The translations under genes were made by a program, and so were the position numbers. DNA of 64,000 nt, from the NCBI GenBank assembly GCA_002189035.1, contig NEEC01000004.1, forward strand, positions 1,240,001 to 1,304,000. The letters are read 5' to 3'. Below, piece after piece: positions 1-14,656 of the stretch (position 1 is its first letter; the number at the start of each line of letters is the position of its first letter). The stretch is from Utricularia gibba (Eukaryota; Streptophyta; Magnoliopsida; Lamiales; Lentibulariaceae). Under the pieces are notes generated by a model. It was not told where the DNA came from, searched no databases, and saw only the letters and a list, made by a program, of their open reading frames with translations.

Positions 1-2
1 CT

Positions 3-227
3 GCAGGATCCCCTCTGCTTACCATCGAGAGAACCGTCAAGTATCTCTGTCCGGCAGATATAATTCCGCCATACATCGACGTCGATATCAGCGAGCTCGA
101 CGTCGGTCAGAAGATCGTCGCCGGCGACCTCAAAGTTCATCCTGCACTAAAGCTTCTAAGATCTAAGGGTGATCCAATATGCAAGATAAAGGGTGCTCGG
201 GCCTCCGATCAACGGAAGTCCAAGTGA
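3..227 (+). CDS. Ribosomal protein L25-like protein, C-terminal part (5' end outside window)
   Basis: An open frame from the left edge to TGA at 225-227 encodes about 74 residues containing RTVKYLCPADIIPPYIDVDI and ending in HPALKLLRSKGDPICKI plus a basic tail. This matches the C-terminal beta domain of plant proteins annotated as ribosomal protein L25/Gln-tRNA synthetase anticodon-binding-like, which are predicted to join mitochondrial or plastid 50S subunits and bind 5S rRNA. The first bases, ctgcag, look like an intron acceptor, so the exon may begin at about position 7. Only the last exon or part of it is present. Family is recognised from motif memory; compartment is inference. Confidence 0.75.
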   Translation, partial: AGSPLLTIERTVKYLCPADIIPPYIDVDISELDVGQKIVAGDLKVHPALKLLRSKGDPICKIKGARASDQRKSK

Positions 228-1879
228 GCCAAGCCTAACTTCCACCTTCTCTCTGTTTCTCTTTTTCCTTATAAGACAACCAAGAATCCCATGCCTAACT
301 CAAAATTACTACCCCTTTATTTAATATCATTTTTGTCTATAATTCCCAAATTACCTCTTATTTTAAAATCAATTTCACTTTATGATATAATACCCGTTGT
401 TTTAAAAATTTATTATTAAATAAAGTTTTCAATTAATTACAGTATATATTTATATTAACATCAATCGATTCATCCTTTTCAGACAATATGATGTAGTAAC
501 AATAAAATTATAGGTACAAATATGTTAACAATTGAGCCGCAATCAGTGATGATAGAACTTCTTTTATGTACGGAAAAGAAGTGGGCCTTGGGCCCAACTT
601 GATTCGAGAAATTATGGTAATTGACAAGGATGTTTAAATTATTTCGGAAAATCCAGTAATATAACTAATGTATTATTTGATTTAAATCTTTATATTTAAT
701 TTTTTATGGTTTTAAGAAATTATGTGTATTATTATATTTTTGTTGTAAAAATAACGATAATTAAAACATAGTATTTTTCAAAAATTAATGATTTGAAGCT
801 TTATGATCTGATAATATAATATATTAAAGTTGTGGAATTTTACATAAAAAATTAAAAGATATTTACTAATGTAATATCATAAAAATTATAAAAATGTAAT
901 CCAAAAACGTATATTCATCTTTTACATAAGTATTGATACTCGATAATTTCCAATACGAATATTGAAAACTAATACGTAAAATTTATGAATACAAATAACA
1001 ATTTTAGATTTGGATGAAGGTATATTGGTGTGTGTTAGACTATTTACTTAAAAATATTTTCGGGAATTATTCGTATTTAATAACAAAACTTGTTACGTAA
1101 TGTATTTTCAAAATCAAAAAGCGTTGTACACATTGTTGTATGAAGCTATTTGTTGTAGCAGAGTCCATATTCCACAAGTTAGGTCTCGTCGTCCTCGTAG
1201 ATGAGGCAGCCCTAAGTTTCCCATATGGAGACTTTTATTCTATTGACGCTAGATTAGGGAAAACCCTCCTCCTCCTCCACTAATTCATTACCCTAAACTA
1301 ATTCCAACCAAAATATTGGGTTCTGAGCTGCGTGACAATGAACAGAGATCGATCCCACTTGCTGGCTTCAGCACTTCAGAATGAAAGCTATTGCCTGCGC
1401 CCAAAGTCTTCCAAGTTGCAGCGACAGCGACACAACACACGGGCAGCTCTTGATAATTGCTTAGGATAGACCACCCCCCCACCTCAAGCCTTACAATTAT
1501 TAACTAACTAATGCATTATCTATGGACTTGTGGTGAGTTTGGATTCGAGTTCCATGTGAAAAATGGAGAACCCATTGGTGGGTTTGATGTCTAACGCACA
1601 GTCCCTTAAGGAAGCATCCTGATTTAGTTGTGCAGATGAAGGGTTGAACCCATTTGGGTAGGAAAGAAAGGTTGTTGTATATGTTGAAGTTCTTGTGTTT
1701 TGATTCGAAAAGGTTTTGGGATCCTGGGCTGCAATGCTGCTGCGTCCAGCTTGGACTGGAGTGTGTGAGGTCTTAGGCATCAAAATTTCAAAGTATCAAT
1801 GGTAAATGTGTCGTCTGTGTATAGGAACACTACAGGGATTAGTCATCGTATGTTCAAATCCAGGTTCATCTACGGGATT
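228..1879. other. AT-rich intergenic spacer between convergent genes
   Basis: About 1.65 kb between the 3' end of the L25-like gene and the 3' end of the WRKY gene. It is strongly AT-rich up to about 1140, with no convincing coding frame. The part nearest the WRKY stop (about 1290-1879) is less AT-rich and probably holds the WRKY 3' UTR. Short frames here carry no family signal. Confidence 0.6.
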
Positions 1880-3021
1880 TCAAAGAAAGCTGATGAGAAG
1901 AAGAATCGTAGCCTGTTGGGCTTGGTGCGTTCTTGATGAGATCATCGAGCTCCGGAAGAAGTCGTCGTCGAAGAGAAGCTCCGACATGGCGATATCATTG
2001 TAATCTTCCAGGCTTTCCTCTTTGATACGTATTTCATTTTCAGCAACCTGGGACTCCTCCTTGGTGCTCTTCATGGTTGCGTTTATGCTCTTCGATTCGT
2101 CTGAGGTTTTACTCGCGGGAAACTTTTGTCTCACGGTTCCGGCCAGTGAGTTCCGGCGGGTAGGCTGGCTGTGGCTGTGCTCCGCAGTGTATGTGATTAT
2201 GAATTTTCCGGGATCCGTGCAGCTTTGCTCCACTTGCTTTCTTGCTAAGCACCCCTTCGAGCTACTACACCTGTAATAGCTCCTGTGATCCATTCCCAAA
2301 AACCATCAGACTCCAATACAGCAGTCTAGTGGAAAATATTCAATCTTCGAGTTTAAATTTGCAGATCAGTTTCTGCTTCTAAAAATTGAAAAAATTTCAG
2401 GGAATTTGATGATTTGGACCTTGGAAACGGAGATCCCTTGATCGGCTTCTGTCCGTACTTCCGCCACGCCCACATATCGGAAGTAATCCCATCAGCAGAG
2501 ACCTGAATCACGACTCTCTTCTGATGATTCTTCCTGAGGAGAAGCAACACGAAGAAGAACCCTATTCAAAATGGATGCTCAGATGGGCGAAGCGTGAAAA
2601 AAATGAAGTCTTTCAATCACAACCTTCTCTTGTACTTAGGCGTGTAACCTGAATCAGTAACCCTAGAAGCAGAACTCGTGCTCCCAGATGAATGATCTGA
2701 TGCATCACGCGCCGGCTTCAGCTCCTCCTCTCCGTTCTGAGCTTTCTGCTCTTGGAAGTCAAGAATCGTGCAAGAGGGAAGTGGGTGGCTGACCTGGTAA
2801 AACTGCTTATACAGATCTTCCAGATCATCGCAGGGCCCCGCCGGAACCTCGAATATCTCCGGGAAACCCGCTAGGAATCCTTGATCATCACCAGCAAAAC
2901 CCGGAGCATCAGGGTTTCCACTATTCGTTTGGACATCTTCCACCTTCGACAAATCGTTGCTGGAGCCTCTGACTATCGCCCCCAAGCTCCAGTCCTCGGC
3001 ATCTGCTTGAAACCCACCCAT
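1880..3021 (-). CDS. WRKY transcription factor, group IIe (WRKY29/22/27-like)
   Basis: Three exons, 2624-3021, 2420-2533 and 1880-2282, join to 915 nt (304 residues). The second exon ends exactly at the conserved WRKY intron, splitting the Arg codon after SPFPR. The domain reads WRKYGQKPIKGS, then a C2-HxH zinc finger with YYRCSSSKGC and EHSH. The QKRVV segment before it and the PTRRNSLAG segment after it are typical of group IIe. N-terminal IVRG and LEDLYKQFY stretches are closest to WRKY29 among those I remember. It should bind W-boxes in the nucleus; WRKY22/29 act in immune MAPK signalling in Arabidopsis (family knowledge). Met at 3021 was chosen over an upstream in-frame codon because the family starts just before this segment. 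Oddities: Phe for Tyr in SPYPR, and a hydrophobic C-terminus ATILLLISFL. Confidence 0.93.
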
Positions 3022-5045
3022 TTGTCTGAGGTTGTTGGGGAAGGAGATGAAGGGAGGAGGCGGATCCTTGAGTTCCACACACAGAATACAAAGGGAGTAT
3101 ATAAACATAAATAAAATAGGGCAAGGACAGTAGCTCCCAGCCTACACATCTGTTCTGGATAATTTATTACATATCTTGAAAGGGGTTTCAAATTTCGATC
3201 TCATCTCCTCTTTTACCCGTCAAGCTTTGATGTCGTGTCCTGGAGATTAAATTAGGAACTCCCAATATTCCACATAAGAAGTGTGAAGGGAATTGCTGCA
3301 AGGTTCAGTTAAAGCTACAGAAAAAAACTGAGTTGCTCCAATCTTTTTAACCACACCCCAATGGCCTCCAAAGCCCTATAGAAAGTATAGACTAACCCCA
3401 GCAACCCAATATTTTGTAAGATGGAATTGTCTTTTGTTTCATTCCAAATAAGGATTAACGCCTCCAATGGCAGTCAGCCCGTAAAACAGCTGGTCTGTTG
3501 CTGACTTTTTTGTGTGAGGGCAGACGCTTCCTTGTGTTTATCTCAATTCTGTGACACGCTTTGGGGACGACTTTTGGAGAGGTCAAAGGCCGGAAACGTA
3601 AAAGAACACGGCTTGTGTCCATCAGAATGAATGTGAACACACAAAAAAAGAGAATGCAGCTTTGCTGAAAGTCTCGGACAACAAAATTGTGACGTTAGCG
3701 GAGAAGAATTGTCTATCAGATGAGTAACTCACTCCCCCAGATCGCTGATGCGCGTTACATGGTCACTTTCACGTTATCAGAAAGTGAAACATGGTGATCT
3801 AAGGAACCCATCCAAGATTTAAAAACGAGTACAAGTCGAGTCAAATAGTCGGTAATTAGGGGTGATTGGCATAAGGTAAGCATGTTGATGCACCATCTTA
3901 GAACATGGGAAATCCCTTGGTAGAGAGGGTGAGTAGGCCACTAAAGTAGGGGAGGTAAATTTCAAGGGTTAGGTACATAACACTAATTAAAATAAAATTA
4001 AGGGGTTCAAGATGCAATAACGTGGAGGTTAGGGTTACGTAGGAATCTGGTCATTTTGGGACGCCCACTCTCAATAATGCAATTAGATATTAGCCCCCCT
4101 CGTGCACTTAGATCCCACACCTTAATTATTATCTTTTTTGGCCCCCTAATTGTGAATAATAATAATCTTTTGTACATAATTACCAAATACCACATGCCTA
4201 TATTCTAATTTAAGCCGAGTCGTAAGGGCTCCTTTGGTAAAACGTGAAAAACCATTTTATGTTACAATAAATAAATAATCCTTTGTATTATATATTGAAT
4301 ATTTAGACAATTATGTATTATTGATATTATACTTATAAAATATATAAATGTAATTATAAGTTGTTATATTAAATAAAATTTTTTTAAATCATATATTTTT
4401 GTATGAATTAATTAATACTCAACTTAAAACGATCATATATATTAATTACTTAATATTGATCATTATAATACCGATTTGAAAGTGACATGACATTCCTGCA
4501 GACTGGACTTGGACATGATCATGGGTAGAGTTAGAAATGGTCATTTATAAAATTGTCCATTATTATATTTTATCACAAATACTTAAGCAAAAATTTTTAA
4601 TTAAGAATGACTAATTTTATCACACATTAAAAATAGTATGGTCAGATTTCTAATATATATGAGTTCGAACTTATCGGACTGTTGAAAAATAATTTTTAAA
4701 AGCAAATAAAATCTTTGCCATGTTTAAGTACCTCCTAAGTGTATGCAATTTTGCGGAGGAGTTTATGTCCTAAAAATAGAAATAGAATATATTCTATAAA
4801 GTTATTAAATTAAATTTTATCATGCTAAAAGGTTTTGATGTGAAGCATTAAGTGCACACATGATCTGTGTACTGTTTTTTCGTACCAAGGATTAAGGATA
4901 GTTGTGGGGGCTACTTCACTTTTTTCTTTTTACTGAGGTAAAAAAAAGGTGACTTTAACCGCTTGTGTATGAGGTTCATTTTTATTTGTTCGGCATCTAC
5001 AAAGTTACATGATTAACGAAGGGAAGAGAAAGCTTGATCGATGTT
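3022..5045. other. Intergenic spacer: WRKY promoter and spacer to MDAR 3' end
   Basis: About 2 kb. The first kilobase upstream of the WRKY start is less AT-rich and probably promoter plus 5' leader. From about 4200 to 4900 the sequence is very AT-rich with no coding signal. Small frames here (for example 3455-3640 and 4007-4195) show no family resemblance and no splice partners. Confidence 0.6.
3581..3844. promoter_or_regulatory. Candidate W-boxes upstream of the WRKY gene
   Basis: GGTCAA at 3581-3586 and AGTCAA at 3839-3844 are reverse-strand W-box cores (TTGACC and TTGACT), about 560 and 820 bases upstream of the WRKY start codon. WRKY promoters often carry W-boxes for auto- or cross-regulation. 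The six-base cores are common by chance, so this is a weak inference. Confidence 0.3.
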
Positions 5046-8464
<3,419 letters not shown>

Positions 8465-9054
8465 CTCGATCATGATCAAACTTTGCACTTTATATAACAG
8501 ATTGATGAAATGCGCATAATACAATATCTTGTTTCAAGGAAAATTCGGCCCTTGAGATCCTCCAAAAGTCACTTGGTTGACAAAAACCCAATGTAACCGC
8601 GGCTCCTTCGCATCCCAGAGGCCAATTCTTCATGGTGAATTTTCTAGTTCTTCCTTCCATCCACCACCGCGACAGTTTAAAAAAAAAAAAAAACCAAACA
8701 AAAAATCAATTTGGTTGCCAGCTGTTTCTACAAAAATGTTGTGATGGTGGGCCGATCCAGCCCTACGCAGATGTAGCCCATGAAATATGGGTATATTAGG
8801 CCCAAATAATATTGGACCTGGGCCGGCTTCGATTGTCCTAATTTCATTCATTGGCCTTGTCTGTGGTTGTGTTGCTTGTCCGAGAGATCAGGAGTTTGTG
8901 TGTTTGATAGGATCCGAAATCAAGTTTAAAGATGGAGCACAAATAACAAACATTTTCTACATGAACACATGTCAATGAACTGGAGGAAGCCAGTGAACAG
9001 TACACCTACTAAATACATGGAAATTACACAGAAACAAGAAACTGTTGCCACCTC
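8465..9054. other. Spacer between MDAR and AFR genes
   Basis: About 590 bases: the MDAR 5' leader and promoter at the left and the 3' UTR of the AFR-like gene at the right. An A-rich tract lies near 8680-8692. No coding frame is supported on either strand. Confidence 0.5.
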
Positions 9055-10169
9055 TCATGCTTGGTTGCCTGGTCTCCTTTTCCTGGCTGCACCGATGAAC
9101 TCCATGAGCACTCTCACTTCGTCCACCTTCTGCATTATCGACAGTTACTCCCCGTTGCTGCTGCGGAACAGCTGGAAAGGAAGAAGAAGAGGAGAGGAGC
9201 AAACCTGTGATGAAAAATGCTGCTGTACTGTGCTGACTAGCTGATCCTTGGAGGGGCTGGGGCACACGCTTTCCTGGTTTTGGATGTTTACAATTCATAC
9301 TTGAAGCTACTTACTACTGCAGGGATGATGATTAAAGAAACCGAATACGTACAAGATCAAAGGCTCGCCAGTATCTCCACAAGGATCCAGGACCAAGCTT
9401 TGCTAGATTCACTCTCTGAAAATGTGAACCAAATCATTCCATTCTCACACATTGCACTTTCTCAGAAAAGAGTAGTGCAGCATGATGTCTTTGGCTTAAG
9501 AGATGCTTGAATGCACTTACCGTTCGAGAAGTTCGATATCTGGACTGAACTTCCTTAGATCCGCTGCGGTTCATGGACTTCCTGGAGCCTGAAGATGAAA
9601 ACCATGGTGTGGAATTGCGGGCTTTCGGCTTGCTTCTTTTGTTCAAGTGTACGCCAGAGGCTGTTCAATAACTCGCATGATGCTCAGTGAATCTGTTTGG
9701 AAGAGTTGCCATGTTGATTTAATGGAGGAGACGGGTTTAGTTACTTACAGAAGCCACGGCGATCCTTCTCAACGATATCAGAACCGCTGCTACGATCATC
9801 AAAATCAGAATCATTATCTTCTTCGTTCCCAGTGGGAGGTTCGAGTACACTCAGAGCATTCCGCTGGAGTTTCACTTCAACCCCATTCTTCAGTACCTGT
9901 CATTACATACAAACAGCTCCTTAAACTTCCTAAAAGTTTGACAAAAGAGAAGCTTAATGCGCAAGAAGATGAAATACCAGCCAATGCCAACCACTGAGAC
10001 CAACAGCCTTCTTGACAACACCTTGTAAGCCTACCAGGACACTCTTTGTTCTGTTATTTCCTTTCACAATAACCTTTGTATGCCTTGGAAGAACAGATAG
10101 CTCCTCTACACAGCTTTCCTCTCGAAATGGTGATAAAACCCGTGAAGGGTATGATTCAGTTTCGGACAT
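9055..10169 (-). CDS. SAP30-like Sin3/histone deacetylase cofactor (AFR1/AFR2-like)
   Basis: Six exons (9978-10169, 9749-9896, 9521-9660, 9353-9415, 9205-9273, 9055-9129) join in phase to 228 residues. The protein has a conserved N-terminal block with VEELSVLPRHTKVIVKGNNR, then GLQGVVKKAVGLSGWHWL and NGVEVKLQRNALSVLEPPTG. An acidic and Ser-rich linker follows. The C-terminal block contains LWRYWRAFDL, CPSPSKDQLVSTVQQHF and EVRVLMEFIGAARKRR, matching the Sin3-binding domain of SAP30 proteins. In Arabidopsis the AFR proteins recruit histone deacetylase to the florigen gene FT (family knowledge). The start is uncertain: the same frame is open from an apparent acceptor at about 10232, so a further 5' coding exon is possible; Met 10169 is the conservative choice. 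Confidence 0.88.
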
Positions 10170-11662
10170 CTTGTCACTCGAATGGATTGCAGTAGCAAAT
10201 AGACACTCCCCCTTACTAGTTGCATAAAACACCTAATATCTCGAGCTGCTGAGGATACCCAGAAACCCAATCAGCAACGAGAATGATGAAAAAAAGCTCA
10301 ACTCTGCAAATGATGCTCTAGCCTGCTTCTTGCTTGAATGCTGTCTTGTGAATTCTGAGATTTCACTGATCTACACAGAAGAGCTCACGGGTGATGCGGT
10401 TTTGTATGCCCAAACTTGGAATTCACACTCTCAACTGTCACCATGGACTCTGAGCTTCAAGCCCGACTCCTGACAAATGCAGCAGAAACGAAAATTTGAT
10501 AAACAGGACAAGAATACCGGTAGGATAGGAAATATGGAGGTGTTCATTTGGATCGACAAGAACACACTTGGGAGATTGTGATTGCTGTGCATTGAATTTT
10601 CTTCTGTTGAAGGACAAAGTTGGATAACAATTAAATGAATCAAAACTTTAAAAAAATGACCGAAGACAGAGAACGGACCCCCACAGCCCAACTCATCCCT
10701 GTTCTCTCACAATCTCACAGACACACCCTTTGAAAATGGGATCTGCATTGGACTCTGTCACCCTACAATTCAGCTTCACCTAACAAGTATGGTGGATCAA
10801 ATTATAAAAACGTAGAGCCAAGACTTTGCAACCATAAAATTGAACTCCCCGAAGAAAAAGAAGCACTCCCCACTTCCCAGATTCGTTTTTTACCCAATCT
10901 GAAAACCGTACAGGAGCTCAGAAATAGAGCAGTGGAGAGGGGAATCGGTAGCGGAGTGCTTACAGTAAAGCAGGCTTCAGCTTCATCCCCCACCAAAACC
11001 AATTCGAGATGACAACTCAACAATGGGAAACACGGTAACCAGAACATCAGATCTCCCAATTCAAATCCGAATAGAATGCGCAGCTTGAAGGAAAAGTAAA
11101 TCATACCCAGTTCACAGCTCGGCGTCCGCAATAGACCATTCCAGCTCCTGGTCAAAGCAAGCGGGGCATTACCAATCATGTACCTCGGCAGGGGAAAGGA
11201 AAAGCAAATGGGAAAAAGATAAAAACTTTATTCAAATTTCAAGAGTGGGAAGTCACTGTTCCGTGGGGAGAGAGATTAGTCTGGATTAGGATCCGAACAC
11301 AGCACGCACTAAATGCTGACCAACTGTCATGGAATTTAGACATGGGGTCCGAGGAGACGACTCAGATGAGCAACATTTTTGTAAAAAATCTCTGCTTTGA
11401 CAACACACTAGCACAGGAAAGCCGCCCTCACCCATACCTTTCCACCTATTCTTCTTCCTCATGTAGTGTTCGTGACAAACAGGAACAGGACACCGGAACT
11501 CAGTACGCAGTTTCAATGTGCCTGGAAATCAAGCTAAGGAAGTCGACACGGTATTGCGCAACTTGTTAGTAAATGTTTTATTCAATCAGCGTTACAATCA
11601 GTTCAGGGGCCAATAAAGAAGGGTTTCCAAGGCAACTCGATAACGGGAAACGGAGTAAAACC
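10170..11662. other. AFR 5' leader region and MCTP 3' flank
   Basis: About 1.5 kb. On the minus strand the part next to the AFR gene has a splice-like acceptor at about 10232 and probably carries non-coding 5' exons and a leader intron. The right part (about 11290-11662) should hold the MCTP 3' UTR. A 125-codon minus-strand frame at 10802-11179 has no family signal and is rejected as a gene. Confidence 0.4.
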
Positions 11663-14656
11663 CTACAGCATACCATCCGTTCTCGCCGGGAGACGGCGGA
11701 AGTAGTTGACGGTCACGGACGGGAAGCGGTGGCGGAAATTGGGATGCCTCATCACATACATCCCGCCCAAAGCGGCAAAGATCTGAAACGGCGTGACGTA
11801 CAAAATCAACGCCGCGGCAATACAAAAGAGCAGGAAAATGGTGGTGGCGCGGGGATCTCTCCAGCTCAAAATCGATTGAAATCGTTCACCTTGAGTCGCA
11901 ATGTCACCTACAACCGTCTGGATCCTTCCCGAAAGACTTCTCAGACGATCGTATCTCAGTTTCACCAGATCCGGATTCTGAGTGGGAAACGTGTCGAATT
12001 CTTCATCGAGTTCATCTGGATGCACAATTTCCGCCTGCGATATCTTTGTGCTCATGTGAGGTGGGTGTCTCGGCCGAAATCGGAAATTCCAGATTCCGAT
12101 TAGGAACATGTAGAGGAAAATTGTTGAAAGGATCAAGTCAGGGAAGGAGATGAGCATCAGATACAGGGCGTGAACAAGCACGGTGGTGATCGGATTCTTC
12201 CACAGACAGATATCCCGGAACCAACTCCCGGCGGCGATTACGCCACCGAAAACCGAGGTTAGCCTGAAGAAATTGGCTTTGCTTTTACGCATACTCCATA
12301 GATGAGAATCAACATCGCACATGTACTCCACGATTTCCCTTCTCAGCGGCGGCTCAGCTCGAGCTAATCTTGTTGCTACAAAGTTTACAGCTTGATGTCT
12401 CAGAATCTCAAGCTGCATCATAGAGAAAGGCATGATATAGTGCATTTTTGGCAGCAAGGGCATGGAGTAAACATGGAGCATGTTGACGAATGAAGTGCAA
12501 GAAAACCGTATGGCCAAGTGAAGCTCCCCCATCTTCTTTACTCCCGAAGGATGAAGAACCAACAATGGATAGGAATGTGTGTATACTCGACCAGTTTGGA
12601 GGGTCGAAATCCGAATTCTGACCTTTCCGATTTTCTTGTCGATGCTCCCATCGGAGATGAGCTGATTGTTGTCGAAAACACCCACTGTTAGAACTGTTGC
12701 TGGGTCAAATACCTCCCAGACGTATTGCTCATTGTACTTGGGGGAGAGATTGCCCATGACAGTTCTAGTTCTCACCCATTTGTGGCCATATTTCGCCACG
12801 CAGTATGTATCGGATGTTCCTTTGCCGTCACGGGTTTTCATGGGGTGAAGCCCTGCTGCATTCAGGATTCCGAGCTCTAAAACTCCAATAGCCGGCTTCC
12901 AGAGCTGCTTCGCTGATGGGCGAAGATCGCTGCTGTAATGAGTAGATTCATTAAGAACATGGTATCCTCCTTCCAAGCAAGCTCTAATATGAACTCTGCC
13001 AGAAAAGCTGTCCTTCCCCTGATCAGCGCCCGCAGCTATCGGCTTTTCGAGGTTAAACCAACGAGAGGGAAGAATCCGATCATCAGCCCGCTTCGGCACC
13101 ATGTTCAGTGGTACAATGATTCTGCCAATGGTTTCCTCTTTCCCAGGAGCTACACGATCTTCAACCGTAAGGATAAGAGGATCTTCAAATGGCTCTGCAC
13201 TTACAAAAAGCAGGTCTTCATCCCATGTTGGATTGAAATTTTTAGCTTGAGTTGGTCTTGTTTTCATGACTTGGTTCCCTAACTGAGCCTTTACATAACA
13301 TTCAGGAATCCTTGTCTTATCTTGTGGGATCATATCCTGTGCTTCGATTATGGAAACTCTTACATACCACAGGCGTGGTGCATGATACACTTTCGAGCGG
13401 ATCTGAGTAGAAGCAGCCACCATGCTGTCGATGGAGGATGCAGCATCAGAGTGACATGCATCAGGAAAAGCTTCATCTGCCTGAGTTCCAATCCAGACGG
13501 AGAGCATCAGATCACCCTTGATTTTATCTCCCTTCTTGTCCATCAGACAGTACCACTCAGGAGCCAAAGGGCTATCTGGAGGAACACGAACAGGGACCTC
13601 ATGGAAATCTAACTTGACCAAGCCAACGAAGTCATCTTTGGGGATAGCTTTGTCCTTTACTTCAACTTCTACCACAGCTGCTTGTATTCTTTCTCTGGAG
13701 AAGGCAAAAACTATGTCCCAAACAGGGTTTGGCTGCTTCTCAATGTGCTTGGTAACTCCTTTGTAGTTCCCAATTCTCACCTCTACGTACGGATCACCTT
13801 CTGCTGCTGGTAAATCACGAGCCTTCACAACTCGAACGAATAAATATTGCATTTTCTCAACAAGGTCATATGTTCCTGCAGAAGCTCTATCATTCCTCCT
13901 TACAACACGTCCTCCGACAACATGGACACCACCAAGCAAAGGGCTAGTTTCCTTGAGTGCATAATCAACTGGCTGTGGAGGTGGAGCAGGGTTCATTTTC
14001 ACAACATTTGGAGCTGCTGGTTCTGGAGCCTTCATCGCATCAACCACATACTCTGTTGCCGGATGCAGTAGCTCATGGGAGACATCTGGCTTCGGTACGG
14101 TGTTGTGCTTTCCCCCAGGTTTCACAGATTCTGGTACTGGTTTCTTAATTGTTTTTGCAGACACCTCTTCATGTTGCTCACCTTCAGAAAATGCAGGCAT
14201 TTCAATTTGCTTAGCTTCTTTGCCATTGTTGTGATGAACTTTGACAGTTGGATCATCTGTGACATAAAGCTTGAGGGCGAGCTCTCCTCGAACACGCGAA
14301 AAGACACCCCTCTTCTCCAGCGGATAATGTAGAACAACAGCATCGGCGGATGGAACAAATGAAGCTCCACTGATGCTAACTTTTCCCAGGAACCTTCTTG
14401 AGTCACCTTCCTTGGCATTGTTGTTATAAACATATGCTTCAAGAGCAAGAGTGCGGAGAACTGCAGGATCTGGAATGCTGAAGTGGAAGCTCTCATTCCA
14501 AACTGGATTCAGATCCTTCTCTCTGACAGTGGACTGAAGCTTCTTGCCATCAAAATGAAGCTCCACATAAGGACTAGAAGATCCCTGGCCGTCCTTCGCC
14601 ATTAGATTATGAGCACTAACAAGTTCTACACAGAGCTTCAGGCTACCAGAGGCCAT
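11663..14656 (-). CDS. Multiple C2 domain and transmembrane region protein (MCTP)
   Basis: A single intact exon encodes 997 residues. C2A lies near residues 6-105 (KLCVELVSAHNLMAKDGQG), C2B near 270-390 (YLFVRVVKARDLP), C2C near 425-540 and C2D near 595-715 (GVLELGILNAAGLHPM). The C-terminal phosphoribosyltransferase_C-type region from about residue 840 has two hydrophobic hairpins, one with FPDLILSTIFLYMFLIGIWN and one with IFLLFCIAAALILYV. MCTPs are ER membrane proteins that bind lipids through C2 domains and tether ER to plasma membrane, notably in plasmodesmata (QUIRKY, FTIP families). Met 14656 was preferred over an in-frame upstream Met at 14725 because the first C2 strand starts directly after it. 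The C2B loop after DLP is shorter than usual. The exact subgroup was not assigned. Confidence 0.93.
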   Translation of the reverse strand: MASGSLKLCVELVSAHNLMAKDGQGSSSPYVELHFDGKKLQSTVREKDLNPVWNESFHFSIPDPAVLRTLALEAYVYNNNAKEGDSRRFLGKVSISGASFVPSADAVVLHYPLEKRGVFSRVRGELALKLYVTDDPTVKVHHNNGKEAKQIEMPAFSEGEQHEEVSAKTIKKPVPESVKPGGKHNTVPKPDVSHELLHPATEYVVDAMKAPEPAAPNVVKMNPAPPPQPVDYALKETSPLLGGVHVVGGRVVRRNDRASAGTYDLVEKMQYLFVRVVKARDLPAAEGDPYVEVRIGNYKGVTKHIEKQPNPVWDIVFAFSRERIQAAVVEVEVKDKAIPKDDFVGLVKLDFHEVPVRVPPDSPLAPEWYCLMDKKGDKIKGDLMLSVWIGTQADEAFPDACHSDAASSIDSMVAASTQIRSKVYHAPRLWYVRVSIIEAQDMIPQDKTRIPECYVKAQLGNQVMKTRPTQAKNFNPTWDEDLLFVSAEPFEDPLILTVEDRVAPGKEETIGRIIVPLNMVPKRADDRILPSRWFNLEKPIAAGADQGKDSFSGRVHIRACLEGGYHVLNESTHYSSDLRPSAKQLWKPAIGVLELGILNAAGLHPMKTRDGKGTSDTYCVAKYGHKWVRTRTVMGNLSPKYNEQYVWEVFDPATVLTVGVFDNNQLISDGSIDKKIGKVRIRISTLQTGRVYTHSYPLLVLHPSGVKKMGELHLAIRFSCTSFVNMLHVYSMPLLPKMHYIMPFSMMQLEILRHQAVNFVATRLARAEPPLRREIVEYMCDVDSHLWSMRKSKANFFRLTSVFGGVIAAGSWFRDICLWKNPITTVLVHALYLMLISFPDLILSTIFLYMFLIGIWNFRFRPRHPPHMSTKISQAEIVHPDELDEEFDTFPTQNPDLVKLRYDRLRSLSGRIQTVVGDIATQGERFQSILSWRDPRATTIFLLFCIAAALILYVTPFQIFAALGGMYVMRHPNFRHRFPSVTVNYFRRLPARTDGML

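Noticed and set aside
1520-1783. 87-codon minus-strand frame just downstream of the WRKY stop
   Set aside because: Ser/Thr-rich without family signal and in the position of the 3' UTR; no splice join extends the WRKY protein into it.
10802-11179. 125-codon minus-strand open frame between AFR and MCTP genes
   Set aside because: Hydrophobic, low-complexity translation with no family resemblance; better explained as leader or intron sequence of the AFR-like gene.
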